Assembly (NCBI RefSeq): GCF_028736155.1 | Contig: NZ_CP117879.1 | Location: 4,092,001-4,156,000, forward strand | Direction of reading: 5' to 3' | Length of the DNA stretch: 64,000 nt | Origin: Flavobacterium sp. KACC 22763 | GTDB taxonomy: Bacteria; Bacteroidota; Bacteroidia; Flavobacteriales; Flavobacteriaceae | Part shown: piece by piece, positions 43,365 to 51,946 of the stretch | Layout of the letters: each line of letters opens with the position of its first letter | Position numbering within the stretch: position 1 is the first letter of the stretch | Notes under the pieces: model-generated | Told to the model about the DNA's origin: nothing | Seen by the model: the letters and a program-made list of their open reading frames with translations, nothing else | Databases searched by the model: none | Position numbers and translations under genes: made by a program

Positions 43365-43760
43365 TTAGCAGGCGCATTCTATTTTTAAGCCTTGTTTCAC
43401 ACTTTTTGTGCCTTCAGTTGCAAAACCATCAATTTTCCACCATTCTAGACCACCAATCAATTCTTTTACTTTAAATCCAAGTTTTGTCATATTCAAAGCG
43501 CCTTTTGTTGAAGCATTGCAGCCAATTCCGGTGCAATACGTCACATACAACACCTCTTTGTCTAAATGTTTGGTCGTTTCTTCATTCATTTCGCGATGCG
43601 GAATATTGATAGCATTTGGAATATGTTCTTCTTCATAACCAAAAGCTCTTCTAGCATCGATTACAATAATTTTTTCACCATCGTTTAATGCTTCAAACAA
43701 ATCTGAAGGATCCATTTCATAAGCTAACTTGTTTTCGTAATGTTTAATTTGTGCTTCCAT
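43365..43760 (-). CDS. Rhodanese-domain protein
   Basis: The 131-residue protein is a single rhodanese domain: DLFEALNDGEKIIVIDARRA, GYEEEHIPNAINIPHREM and the active loop VTYCTGIGCNASTKGA, with the catalytic Cys in YCTGIGCN. The C-terminus has LGFKVKELIGGLEWWKIDGF and ends with IECAC. It transfers sulfur from a persulfide in the cytoplasm. It is divergent from the LysR-type regulator, with 147 bases between the starts. Confidence 0.92.
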   Translation of the reverse strand: MEAQIKHYENKLAYEMDPSDLFEALNDGEKIIVIDARRAFGYEEEHIPNAINIPHREMNEETTKHLDKEVLYVTYCTGIGCNASTKGALNMTKLGFKVKELIGGLEWWKIDGFATEGTKSVKQGLKIECAC

Positions 43761-43907
43761 TTTGATTGTGTTTTATTGATTTTGTTTTCCAAAAGTAGCA
43801 GATGATTTCATACCATAAAAACGAAAAGAATTCATAAAAAGCATTACTTTTTTTCATACAAAAGCCAATCTAAAATTTTGTTTCTTTGTGTATTAATTCG
43901 TCAAAAA

Positions 43908-44810
43908 ATGGAAATACGCCACTTAAAATTGATAAAAGCAATCGTAGAAGAAGGAAGCATCACGAAAGCGATCGATAAACTTCATTTGACACAATCTGCT
44001 TTGAGTCATCAGCTCAAAGAGGCCGAATATCAATTGGGTACTGCTATTTTTTTGAGAGTCAATAAAAAATTGGTTCTCACAAAAGCGGGCGAAAAAGTTT
44101 ATGGCGTAGCCAATGAAATCCTTACTAAACTTGCTGAAACTGAAACACAGATCAAACAAATGGTTTTTGGCGAATCTGGCGAAATCAGGATAAGTACCGA
44201 ATGTTTCTCGAGTTATCACTGGCTTCCTTCGGTTTTAAAACAATTTCATCTCTTATATCCCAATGTAGAATTAAAAATAGTAGCCGAAGCAACACATATT
44301 CCGTTGCAGAAATTATTAGAGAATACCATAGATATTGCCATTGTAAGCGATACCATTAAAGACAATCATATAAAATACACCGAACTTTTTCAAGACGAAA
44401 TGGTAATGGTCGTTTCTGAAAATCATTCTTGGGCCGATAAAAAATATGTAATTGCTGAGGATTTCATCAGCGAACATTTAATTATCCATTCGCTTCCGTT
44501 GGAAACCGTTACCATTCATCAGTTTCTTTTGGCTCCAGCCAAAGTAAATCCGAAAAAGATAACTCCGATGCCTTTAACGGAAGCTTCTCTAGAAATGGTA
44601 AAAGCAGATATGGGTGTTATGTCAATGGCAAAATGGGCACTGCAACCACATTTAAAAAATAACCCAATTAAAGCAGTAAAAATTGGAAAGAGTGGTTTGA
44701 AACGAAAACACTTTATTGCAACGCGTGCCAACGAAAATTACCCCGATTATTTTCATCATTTTATTAGTTTTTTACAAAACGAAATCAATTTACAATGGAA
44801 TATTCAATAA
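43908..44810 (+). CDS. LysR-type transcriptional regulator (MetR-like)
   Basis: The start MEIRHLKLIKAIVEEGSITK is typical; a 10-residue extension to 43878 is not. The 300-residue protein has an N-terminal winged helix-turn-helix (about 5-62) with KLHLTQSALSHQLKEAE, whose QSALSHQ core is close to MetR. A periplasmic-binding-like effector domain follows (about 90-300). It probably controls the divergent rhodanese gene, as LysR regulators often do. Its 3' end overlaps the GNAT gene by 16 bases. MetR itself senses homocysteine; whether this one does is not known. Confidence 0.9.
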   Translation: MEIRHLKLIKAIVEEGSITKAIDKLHLTQSALSHQLKEAEYQLGTAIFLRVNKKLVLTKAGEKVYGVANEILTKLAETETQIKQMVFGESGEIRISTECFSSYHWLPSVLKQFHLLYPNVELKIVAEATHIPLQKLLENTIDIAIVSDTIKDNHIKYTELFQDEMVMVVSENHSWADKKYVIAEDFISEHLIIHSLPLETVTIHQFLLAPAKVNPKKITPMPLTEASLEMVKADMGVMSMAKWALQPHLKNNPIKAVKIGKSGLKRKHFIATRANENYPDYFHHFISFLQNEINLQWNIQ

Positions 44811-45244
44811 GAAACTGCAAAATAACCGATTTACCCAAACTCATTGTTTTACTTCAAAAACATGCTGAATTTGAAAAGGCCGAATTTTCTCCCAAAGGAA
44901 AAGAAGAAGGTTTGAAAAACGCTTTATTTAGCCAAAATCCTAAATTATTCTGCCTGGTTGTTGCCACAGAAGAAACTATTGTTGGTTACGCATCTTATAC
45001 TTTTGATTTTTCTACTTGGAACGCACAAACATTTCTCTATATGGATTGCCTATTTTTAGAAGAAGAAACAAGAGGTTTAGGAATTGGCGAAAAATTAATA
45101 GAAAAGCTAAAAGAAATCGGAACCGAAAATAACTGCGTCAATATTCAATGGCAAACACCCGAATTTAATACAAGAGCTATTAAATTCTATAACAGAATGG
45201 GTGCAAAAGGAAAAGACAAAGTGAGATTTACGTTAACTTTGTAA
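44795..45244 (+). CDS. GNAT-family N-acetyltransferase
   Basis: The 149-residue protein has a complete GNAT fold: IRNCKITDLPKLIVLLQKH at the start, then a strand IVGYASYTFDFSTW. The acetyl-CoA loop is LEEETRGLGIGEKLIEKLKE, and NTRAIKFYNRMGAKGKDK sits at the end. The pattern is of the diamine (SSAT-like) acetyltransferase type with YMDCLFLEEETRG. The substrate is unknown. It overlaps the LysR gene by 16 bases, so it is coexpressed. Confidence 0.9.
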   Translation: MEYSIRNCKITDLPKLIVLLQKHAEFEKAEFSPKGKEEGLKNALFSQNPKLFCLVVATEETIVGYASYTFDFSTWNAQTFLYMDCLFLEEETRGLGIGEKLIEKLKEIGTENNCVNIQWQTPEFNTRAIKFYNRMGAKGKDKVRFTLTL

Positions 45245-45252
45245 AAATTTAA

Positions 45253-45470
45253 TCTCGCAAAGTCGCTAAGACGCAAAGTTTTTGATTCAAGAAGATTAGT
45301 TGCCTCCAGCTTTAGCTGGAGATTTTATAAGGTGATTAGCGAGGCTTTAGCCTAAAAGTGGATTTCGGCTAAAGCCAATTTAAAGCAACTCATAATTTCA
45401 TCCAGCTAAAGCTGGACACAATTCAACAAAAACCTTTGAACCTCTGCCGCTTTGTTCCTTTGAACCTTAA
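45253..45470. repeat. Composite palindromic element between octamer arms
   Basis: The left arm CTCGCAAAGTCGCTAAGACG (45255-45274) and the right arm of CTTTGAAC/CTTTGTTC units (45434-45467) flank three palindromes: CTCCAGCT-TT-AGCTGGAG (45304-45321), GGCTTTAGCC/GGCTAAAGCC (45343-45376) and TCCAGCT-AA-AGCTGGA (45401-45416). The last, with its CAT and GAC-CAATT flanks, matches that at 3577-3601, so this is a second copy of the element type at 3400-3677. Confidence 0.85.
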
Positions 45471-45479
45471 AAGAGAAAA

Positions 45480-46295
45480 ATGACAAAAATAAGTATACTC
45501 GGCTGTGGTTGGTTAGGACTTCCTTTAGCAAAAAACTTAACAGCAAAAGGCCATTCAGTAAACGGATCAACAACTTCAGAAAACAAACTTTCTATTTTGA
45601 AAGATGCGGGAATAAATCCTTTTTTAGTGACTATCGAAAGCGAAAATGTTTCTGAAAACATTACTGCTTTTTTAGCAGAAAGCGAAATCTTAATAATAGA
45701 CATTCCGCCAAAATTGAGAACAGTCGATTCAAGTTCGGAGAAGAAAATTTTTGTCGAAAAAATCGAAAACCTAATTCCGTTTATAGAAAAATCGACGGTT
45801 AAAAAGGTGCTTTTTGTAAGTTCAACTTCTGTTTACGGAGATGACAATGGTCTTGTAACAGAAGAAACCATTCCAAATCCAGACACCGAGAGTGGCAAAC
45901 AATTAGTTTTAGCCGAAAATCTTCTCCTTGAAAATCAAAATTTCGAAAGTACAATTTTACGATTTGGCGGATTAATTGGAGAAGATCGTCATCCTGTAAA
46001 ATTTCTTGCCGGAAAAGAAAACCTAGAAAATCCAGATGCTCCAATAAATTTAATTCATCAGAAAGACTGCACTGGCATTATTGAAGCCATCATAAACCAG
46101 TCAAAATGGAATGAGACTTTTAATGCTGTTGCTCCTTATCATCCAACACGAGAAAAATATTATACTTCTAAAGCTGTTGAAATGGATTTGGTTTTACCGA
46201 AATTCAGTTCTGAAAAATCAAACATTCAAAAAGTAATCTCAAGCGAAAAGATTGAAAATCATCTGAATTATAAATTCGCTTTAGAAAACTATTAA
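45480..46295 (+). CDS. NAD(P)-dependent SDR-family epimerase-like protein
   Basis: The 271-residue protein has a Rossmann motif MTKISILGCGWLGLPLAKNL and follows the YeeZ/extended-SDR pattern. VLFVSSTSVYGDDNGLVTEE contains the serine and Tyr region, ENLLLENQNFESTILRFGGL is downstream, and PINLIHQKDCTGII is the late motif. It is cytosolic. The substrate is not known. The start ATG follows directly after the octamer-type repeat. It is alone in its transcription unit. Confidence 0.88.
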   Translation: MTKISILGCGWLGLPLAKNLTAKGHSVNGSTTSENKLSILKDAGINPFLVTIESENVSENITAFLAESEILIIDIPPKLRTVDSSSEKKIFVEKIENLIPFIEKSTVKKVLFVSSTSVYGDDNGLVTEETIPNPDTESGKQLVLAENLLLENQNFESTILRFGGLIGEDRHPVKFLAGKENLENPDAPINLIHQKDCTGIIEAIINQSKWNETFNAVAPYHPTREKYYTSKAVEMDLVLPKFSSEKSNIQKVISSEKIENHLNYKFALENY

Positions 46296-46420
46296 CCCAT
46301 TTTAAAATTAAACCATTCATTGTAAGTCCTGTTAAGCTTAAAACAACATAATTATGTCTTTTTTGGGCTGTTAAAGATTGATTCTTAAAATAGTTTTGCA
46401 AAAATTTTAAAGCAAACGCT

Positions 46421-46996
46421 ATGTCAATAGAACACAAATCATTTTTGTTTAACACGTCTGCCTTCACAAAAGAATTATCAGAAATCATTCTTACTGCCGG
46501 AGAAACAGATAACGAAGAATTGCTAATTTCTTTCATAAACCAAAATTTGGATCATCTAAAATCACCTTATTCAGGAGAAGAACTTACATCTGAATGGGTC
46601 GAAGAATTAGAAACCGAAGATATTCAAGAATTAGCAGATTTTGCAATGACAAAATATTATAATCCTGATGAAGAATTGGGGTTGTCTTATGTTTGGGAAT
46701 CATTATTAGAATTATTCGATGACCTCGATTTGAAATATAACCGTGAATATTACATATTAGGGGAATCGCTAAATTTTAAAAACTTTATCCTAGATCCAAA
46801 CAAAATGGGACTTGGTTTTGTAAATTCTGAACATGTTACTGATATTCATAGAGAACTCGTAAGTTTAAAAGAAAATTTTGAAGAAATCTGCGAAACCGAA
46901 AACTTTGATGAAAAAATCATAAATGTATATGAAGAGCTAATTATGATTTACCAGGACGCAAAAGAATCAAATTGTGGACTATTAATGACTTTCTAA
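46421..46996 (+). CDS. Acidic cytosolic protein of unknown function
   Basis: The 191-residue protein is strongly acidic and helical (ELLISFINQNLDHLKSPYSG, LETEDIQELADFAMTKYYNP). It has no signal peptide and no Cys cluster. The overall composition is like that of small immunity or DNA-mimic-type proteins, but I recognise no family. The 125-base gap before it carries no clear -7 box. Confidence 0.65.
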   Translation: MSIEHKSFLFNTSAFTKELSEIILTAGETDNEELLISFINQNLDHLKSPYSGEELTSEWVEELETEDIQELADFAMTKYYNPDEELGLSYVWESLLELFDDLDLKYNREYYILGESLNFKNFILDPNKMGLGFVNSEHVTDIHRELVSLKENFEEICETENFDEKIINVYEELIMIYQDAKESNCGLLMTF

Positions 46997-47094
46997 TCGT
47001 TTGCTTAAAAAATTAAAGTCTTTAAAAAAATATCAAGCTAAAAAATTAAATAAAAACACTATTTTTCCTTCATAAAAAATAAGTGTTTTCCCAG

Positions 47095-48963
47095 ATGAAA
47101 AAATTCAGGTTTCTATTTTCAATCAGTATTTTACTGTTTACTTTTTTCCAAAGTTACTCCCAAAACGATTCTATTCCCGAGGAAGCAGAAAAAATAAAAC
47201 AATTTCACGCCGATATCGTTGTTAAGGAAAATGGAAATCTAATTGTTACCGAAACTATTAAAGTTTATGCTAATGGCACACAAATACAGCGAGGCATCTT
47301 TAGGGAACTTCCCATAAAGAGCACTTCTCCAAAAGCGTCCCAAAACAATTACTACACGGTTTTAAGTGTTACCCGAAACGGCTTTAATGAGCCATATCGC
47401 GCGTCTTCGGGATTTGAAAAATTTAAAATCTATATTGGTGACAAAAAATATCCTATTGCAAAAGGAAATCACACTTACAAAATAACTTACGAAGTAGAAG
47501 CCCAATTGCATTCTTACAACGACTTTGATGAAGTTTACTGGAACGTAACGGGTAATTATTGGGATTTTGAAATTGACAATGTTACAGCAAAACTGATCTT
47601 ACCAAAATCTGCAAAAGCATTCCAAACAGCTTGTTATACTGGCGTTTTGGGTTCGAAAGCGCACGAATGCGATTCAAAAATTATAGATAACACTGTCTAT
47701 TTCACTTCCAAAAATCTAAAAAAAGAAGAAGGTTTTACTATTGCCGCAGGTTTTCCTAAAAGCATTGTTAATCAGCCGTTTTTTAGGCCTCACTATAAAA
47801 TGGAAGAATTTTTAGACGCTGATAAAATAGGGTTTGCAATTGCTGTTGTTTTTGCATGCTTCGCATTTTACTATTTTTCATGGAAGAGATATGGCAAAGA
47901 TCCAAAGTTAAAAAGCGAACGCAGAACTATTGATTTAAAAAGCCTCTATTCGCCAACGTCTTTACAACACATACTCGATCAAAGCATTAATTCTCAAACG
48001 CTTTTAGTTACCATAATCAGCCTTTCTTTAAAAGGCGCTCTCGAAATTTCAGATAATGGAAAAGAAACTTGGGCAGATGATTTTAAATATTCGCTTAAAA
48101 TTGGAAATAAAACAGAAGGTCTTTCCAAAGAAGAAAATGCAGTTCTAAATACTTTATTTAGCGAAAAAGATTCTTTTGAATTAGATAAAGAAACGTACAA
48201 GATCTTTAACGAAGCAAAAATAGCACTTGAAAAACCATTGCAAAAGCAGTATAATTTAGAAGATTATCATTCTATTAATTTTAAACAAATGTCAATTGGT
48301 TTTATAATTACAATTGGTGCTTTATTGGGCTATTGCCAATATTCAAAAGGTACTATTTATTGGGCTGTTATTTTCGGATTTACAATGCTCGTATTTACTT
48401 ATTTATTGCTTAAAGGCGCTGTACAAACATTTGTTCAAAAAGATTATAAATCAACTGCTTTTTGTCTTTTCTTATCCCTATTTACAGGCTTTCTTTCTTC
48501 TAGCTGGTATCTTGCGAGCAATGTTGACAAAAGTTATTCGGTTCTAACTTTGCTAGTGCTTTTTTTAATAATTATCGGATTTAGCATCTATTTAAGTCTA
48601 ATAGGCGCTTATACAGAACTTGGACTTGAAACAAAAACTGAAATCGAAAAGCTGAAAGAATATCTATTAAATTATAAACCAGAAGAAAGTTCCGCAATTA
48701 GTGTTTACGAAGAAAATCTACCTTATGCCTTTGCATTAGGAATTGAAGATGAATGGAATCTAAAATTTATTGATATTCTTAAAAAACTAAATTATACCAA
48801 TAAATGGATTAAAACAGATAGTAGCAACTATGTTTCTTCTCCAGCGTTTTTCATGAGTTTTCGCACCTCGTACACTACTTATTCGACATCTTCCAGCAGC
48901 GGAAGCTCTGGTGGAGGCAGCTCTGGAGGAGGAGGCGGTGGCGGAGGAGGCGGTGGCTGGTAA
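47095..48963 (+). CDS. DUF2207 membrane protein with polyglycine tail
   Basis: The start MKKFRFLFSISILLFTFFQS gives a good signal peptide. A GTG 12 bases earlier is in frame but not needed. The 622-residue protein has a DUF2207 beta-domain outside the membrane (about 30-230, QFHADIVVKENGNLIVTETI). A membrane helix follows (about 247-265), then a cytoplasmic region with ISLSLKGALEISDNGKE, and three more helices (about 395-500). It ends SSSGSSGGGSSG and eleven consecutive Gly then Trp. The Gly tail is typical of the family. Function unknown. Confidence 0.88.
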   Translation: MKKFRFLFSISILLFTFFQSYSQNDSIPEEAEKIKQFHADIVVKENGNLIVTETIKVYANGTQIQRGIFRELPIKSTSPKASQNNYYTVLSVTRNGFNEPYRASSGFEKFKIYIGDKKYPIAKGNHTYKITYEVEAQLHSYNDFDEVYWNVTGNYWDFEIDNVTAKLILPKSAKAFQTACYTGVLGSKAHECDSKIIDNTVYFTSKNLKKEEGFTIAAGFPKSIVNQPFFRPHYKMEEFLDADKIGFAIAVVFACFAFYYFSWKRYGKDPKLKSERRTIDLKSLYSPTSLQHILDQSINSQTLLVTIISLSLKGALEISDNGKETWADDFKYSLKIGNKTEGLSKEENAVLNTLFSEKDSFELDKETYKIFNEAKIALEKPLQKQYNLEDYHSINFKQMSIGFIITIGALLGYCQYSKGTIYWAVIFGFTMLVFTYLLLKGAVQTFVQKDYKSTAFCLFLSLFTGFLSSSWYLASNVDKSYSVLTLLVLFLIIIGFSIYLSLIGAYTELGLETKTEIEKLKEYLLNYKPEESSAISVYEENLPYAFALGIEDEWNLKFIDILKKLNYTNKWIKTDSSNYVSSPAFFMSFRTSYTTYSTSSSSGSSGGGSSGGGGGGGGGGGW

Positions 48964-49008
48964 AATCCTTCTCAGATTTAACTTATATAATTTATCGATT
49001 TAAAAAAA

Positions 49009-49049
49009 CTTTGCGAACTTAGCGATAAACTTTTGCGCCCTTGCGGTTA
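49009..49049. repeat. Octamer-type arm before ogt
   Basis: CTTTGCGAACTTAGCGATAA and TTTTGCGCCCTTGCGGTTA are 8/9-base-spaced TTGCG cores, ending a few bases upstream of the ogt start. Confidence 0.6.
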
Positions 49050-49055
49050 AAAATT

Positions 49056-49532
49056 ATGGAAACAGTTTTCATCAATTCGCCTTTAGGAATCACCAAAATC
49101 ATTGGAGACGAAAATGGTATTGCCGTAATTTCTGTTTCTGATGTTGGCACGAATGAAGTTTCTAAGGAAATTCCAGAAGTTTTGCAAGATGCCGTTTTGC
49201 AACTAAACGAATATTTTGAAGGCAAAAGAACCGATTTTGACTTAACACTGAATCCACAAGGAACCGAATTTCAGCAGAAAGTCTGGAAATCACTTCTGGA
49301 AATTCCGTACGGAAAAACGGTAAGCTACATGGATCAGACCAAAAAACTCGGAGATGTAAAAGCAATTCGTGCTGTAGCCTCAGCAAATGGCAAAAATCCG
49401 CTTTGGATTGTAGTTCCTTGTCATCGCGTTATTGGCACAAACGGATCTTTGACCGGTTACGCTGGCGGATTATCACGCAAAAAATGGCTTTTAGAACATG
49501 AAAGTCCGTCTTTACAGCAAAGTTTGTTTTAG
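49056..49532 (+). CDS. ogt: Methylated-DNA-protein-cysteine methyltransferase
   Basis: The start METVFINSPLGITK was chosen over an extension to 49041 that runs into the repeat. The 158-residue protein is a suicide repair enzyme that takes alkyl groups from O6-alkylguanine. GTEFQQKVWKSLLEIPYGKT leads the DNA-binding domain. The active site is PCHRVIG with acceptor Cys near residue 128, and GYAGGLSRKKWLLEHE ends the fold. It is the first of three DNA-repair-type genes in a row. Confidence 0.96.
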   Translation: METVFINSPLGITKIIGDENGIAVISVSDVGTNEVSKEIPEVLQDAVLQLNEYFEGKRTDFDLTLNPQGTEFQQKVWKSLLEIPYGKTVSYMDQTKKLGDVKAIRAVASANGKNPLWIVVPCHRVIGTNGSLTGYAGGLSRKKWLLEHESPSLQQSLF

Positions 49533-49537
49533 TATTT

Positions 49538-49716
49538 TTTTGCCACGAATTTCACGAATTACGCTAATTTTTTTTCCCTTTGATCTTTTTATTTTTAAAT
49601 CTCAATATTTAAAATAAGAAAATTCACTCAATTAAACATTTCGTCATTTATAAAAAATCAAATTTGCGTATATTTATATCGGCAAAAAATTAGTGCAATT
49701 CTTGAAATTCGTGGCA
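49538..49716. repeat. Inverted CACGAATTTCACGAATT arms
   Basis: The left arm (49538-49572) TTTGCCACGAATTTCACGAA and on is matched by the inverted right arm (49684-49716) AAAAATTAGTGCAATTCTTG and on. Roughly 29 of 35 positions are complementary. The family recurs at 31848-31994. The arms enclose about 110 bases of A+T-rich sequence without a gene. Confidence 0.75.
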
Positions 49717-49733
49717 GACACATAGCAAAAAAT

Positions 49734-50447
49734 ATGATTGAAAAAATTAATCTCAACAATATTCTCTTTCTAGATATTGAAACCGTTCCCGAAGAAGAAA
49801 ACTTCAATTCGCTTGACGCGGAAATGCAATCGCTTTGGGATTTGAAAACACAATACCAGCGAAAAGACGAGTTTTCTCCAGAAGAATTTTACGAACGAGC
49901 AGGAATTTGGGCCGAATTCGGAAAGATAATCTGCATTTCGGTTGGTTTTTTTACCATCAAAGGCGATGTGCGCAATTTTAGAGTGACTTCATTTTTTGGT
50001 GAAGAAAAGAAAATTCTAAAAGACTTTTCTAATCTAGTCAACAATCATTTTAATCAACCTCAACATTTGATGTGCGGACATAATTCAAAAGAATTTGACA
50101 TTCCGTTCATTGCCCGAAGAATGATCATCAATCAGATGCCAATTCCAGACAAACTGAATTTATTTGGTAAAAAACCTTGGGAAATTCCGCATTTAGATAC
50201 TTTAGAATTATGGAAGTTTGGCGATTATAAACATTATACATCTTTAAAATTGCTAACCAAGATTCTCGGCGTTCCATCGCCAAAAGGCGATATTGACGGA
50301 AGCCAGGTAGCTCATGTCTATTATGTCGAAAAAGATATTGACCGAATCATTACCTATTGCGAAAAAGATACAATTGCTGTAGCTCAGATTTTCTTGCGTT
50401 TACGTCGGGAAGATTTATTGATTGAAGATGAGATTATTCATGTATAA
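49734..50447 (+). CDS. PolB-type 3'-5' exonuclease
   Basis: The 237-residue protein is a free-standing DEDDy exonuclease of the DNA polymerase B exonuclease type (DNA_pol_B_exo2). The metal-binding motifs are NILFLDIETVP (D14, E16), MCGHNSKEFDIPFIARRM (Asp) and ITYCEKDTIAVAQIFLRLR (Tyr/Asp). HLDTLELWKFGDYKHYTSLK lies between. It should trim 3' ends of DNA. It lies between ogt and the AlkZ-like gene. Confidence 0.9.
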   Translation: MIEKINLNNILFLDIETVPEEENFNSLDAEMQSLWDLKTQYQRKDEFSPEEFYERAGIWAEFGKIICISVGFFTIKGDVRNFRVTSFFGEEKKILKDFSNLVNNHFNQPQHLMCGHNSKEFDIPFIARRMIINQMPIPDKLNLFGKKPWEIPHLDTLELWKFGDYKHYTSLKLLTKILGVPSPKGDIDGSQVAHVYYVEKDIDRIITYCEKDTIAVAQIFLRLRREDLLIEDEIIHV

Positions 50448-50451
50448 CTTC

Positions 50452-50490
50452 TTTAGATGCTAAGGTTCTGAGTTACTAAGATTCTAAGAT
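50452..50490. repeat. CTAAG-type array
   Basis: CTTTAGATGCTAAGGTTCTG and AGTTACTAAGATTCTAAGAT repeat at about 8-base spacing. It matches the arms at 4862-4984. Confidence 0.7.
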
Positions 50491-50530
50491 TCTTTTGCAT
50501 GAACTTATATAACTTATATGGTTTAAAAAA

Positions 50531-51604
50531 ATGATTCATTCCGAGATTTCACATCATCGTATGGCTTCTCAGAAGCTTTATCAGGAAAATCAATGTTCTC
50601 CTGAGGAAATCGTACATCATTTTGGTGCTATGCAAGCTCAAGATTATGCCATGGCAAAATGGGCAATTGGTTCTCGCTGCAATTCTTCTGAAAAAGAAAT
50701 TGAAGAAGCTGTTAATTCGGGAAAAATCATCCGAACTCATATTCTTCGTCCAACTTGGCACTTCGTATCTTCTGATGATATTTATTGGATGCTTGATCTT
50801 TCGGCTCCACAAGTGAAACGCTTTACTGCTTCTGCTGCGAAAAAATTTGATTATGATGAGAAAAAGTTAAATCAAACCAATGCGGCCATCGAGAAATTAT
50901 TGGCTGGAAATAATCATTTGACTCGGGACGAAATCATGCAAGAACTTGGCATAAAGAAAACTTCAAGTGAAGACTTTTTGAGCGCTGCCATTATGATGAA
51001 TGCAGAACTGGATGGTTTAGTTTGTAATGGAAGAATGAAAGGCAAACAAATCACTTATGCTTTACTCGAAGAAAGGGTTCAAAAGCCAAAAGCCAAAATG
51101 AGTAAAGAAGAAAGTTTAGCCAAACTCGCTCTGCGTTATTTTGAAAGTCACGGCCCAGCAACTTTACTGGATTTTTCGTGGTGGTCTGGTTTTGCGCCAA
51201 CAATTTGCCAGAAAGCAATTAACGCAATTGAGTTGCAATTGAGCTCAATTACCATTGATAATCAGACTTATTTGTTCTCTAAAAACCGTTCGATCGAGGA
51301 TAACTTTCCCGAAAGCGTACATTTTCTGCCAGCATTCGACGAAATTTTGATTTCATACAAAACGCGTGAAGTTTCATTTACCGGAAATCATCAATCGAAA
51401 ACTTTTACCAATAATGGTATTTTTAAACCTGTCATTTTAGAAAATGGAAAAGTAATTGGAATCTGGAAACGAACCATTAAAAAAGATCATGTAAAAATTG
51501 AAACGGAGTTTTTTAATGAAACTGCCCGTTCGAAAAAAGAGATTTTGTTTGAAGGAATTAAAGCTTTTGAAACTTATTTGGAAACCAAAGTTGTGATTGA
51601 GTAA
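50531..51604 (+). CDS. AlkZ-like winged-helix DNA-binding protein (HTH_42)
   Basis: The 357-residue protein belongs to the HTH_42 family. The catalytic-type motif is Q35-A-Q37 in HFGAMQAQDYAMAKWAIGSR, the QxQ form used by AlkZ, a glycosylase that unhooks crosslinked DNA. ILRPTWHFVSSDDIYWMLDL and three winged-helix units follow; FLPAFDEILISYKTR and GIWKRTIKKDHVKIE are near the end. It probably removes bulky or alkylated bases, though the substrate of this member is unknown. It follows the exonuclease gene. Confidence 0.85.
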   Translation: MIHSEISHHRMASQKLYQENQCSPEEIVHHFGAMQAQDYAMAKWAIGSRCNSSEKEIEEAVNSGKIIRTHILRPTWHFVSSDDIYWMLDLSAPQVKRFTASAAKKFDYDEKKLNQTNAAIEKLLAGNNHLTRDEIMQELGIKKTSSEDFLSAAIMMNAELDGLVCNGRMKGKQITYALLEERVQKPKAKMSKEESLAKLALRYFESHGPATLLDFSWWSGFAPTICQKAINAIELQLSSITIDNQTYLFSKNRSIEDNFPESVHFLPAFDEILISYKTREVSFTGNHQSKTFTNNGIFKPVILENGKVIGIWKRTIKKDHVKIETEFFNETARSKKEILFEGIKAFETYLETKVVIE

Positions 51605-51633
51605 TTAATTTTCAAAAAACAGACAATTTAGAT

Positions 51634-51812
51634 TTCGCCCCGCTGGGGCTCTTTAATTATAACTTGAATGGTTTCTATAAATATTTTGCTCTTCCAGAGC
51701 ATCTTGATTTGCTTATATTTTATTTTATAAAATTTAAAAAAAGCTCTGGAAGAGCTAAATATTTGTAGCAAATCTAATTTTCCCATTATCAAAAAGCTCC
51801 AGCGGAGCGACA
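51634..51812. repeat. REP-like composite palindromic element
   Basis: Outer arms (51634-51660 TTCGCCCCGCTGGGGCTCTT and on; 51786-51812 with AGCTCCAGCGGAGCGACATG) are diverged inverted copies. The inner arms GCTCTTCCAGAGC (51688-51700) and GCTCTGGAAGAGC (51743-51755) are exact complements, and GATTTGCT/AGCAAATC pairs inside. The GCTCCAGCGGAGCGACAT type resembles REP sequences mobilised by RAYT transposases in Bacteroidota. No RAYT gene is in the window. It fills the 342-base gap; no gene is visible. Confidence 0.8.
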
Positions 51813-51946
51813 TGTAAATATTTTGAGACAGCTTAAAAATACAAATACGCAAACATTAGTATCAATCATAATCATAAATACCGCTATTAGCCAAAATATT
51901 TATGCATTTTATTGCTAAATAATTACATTTACAAAAAATTACAATT

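Noticed and set aside
48880..48963. Polyglycine tail of the DUF2207 protein as a frameshift or repeat-expansion artefact
   Set aside because: Gly/Ser-rich ends are usual in DUF2207 proteins and the frame closes with Trp-stop as in other members.
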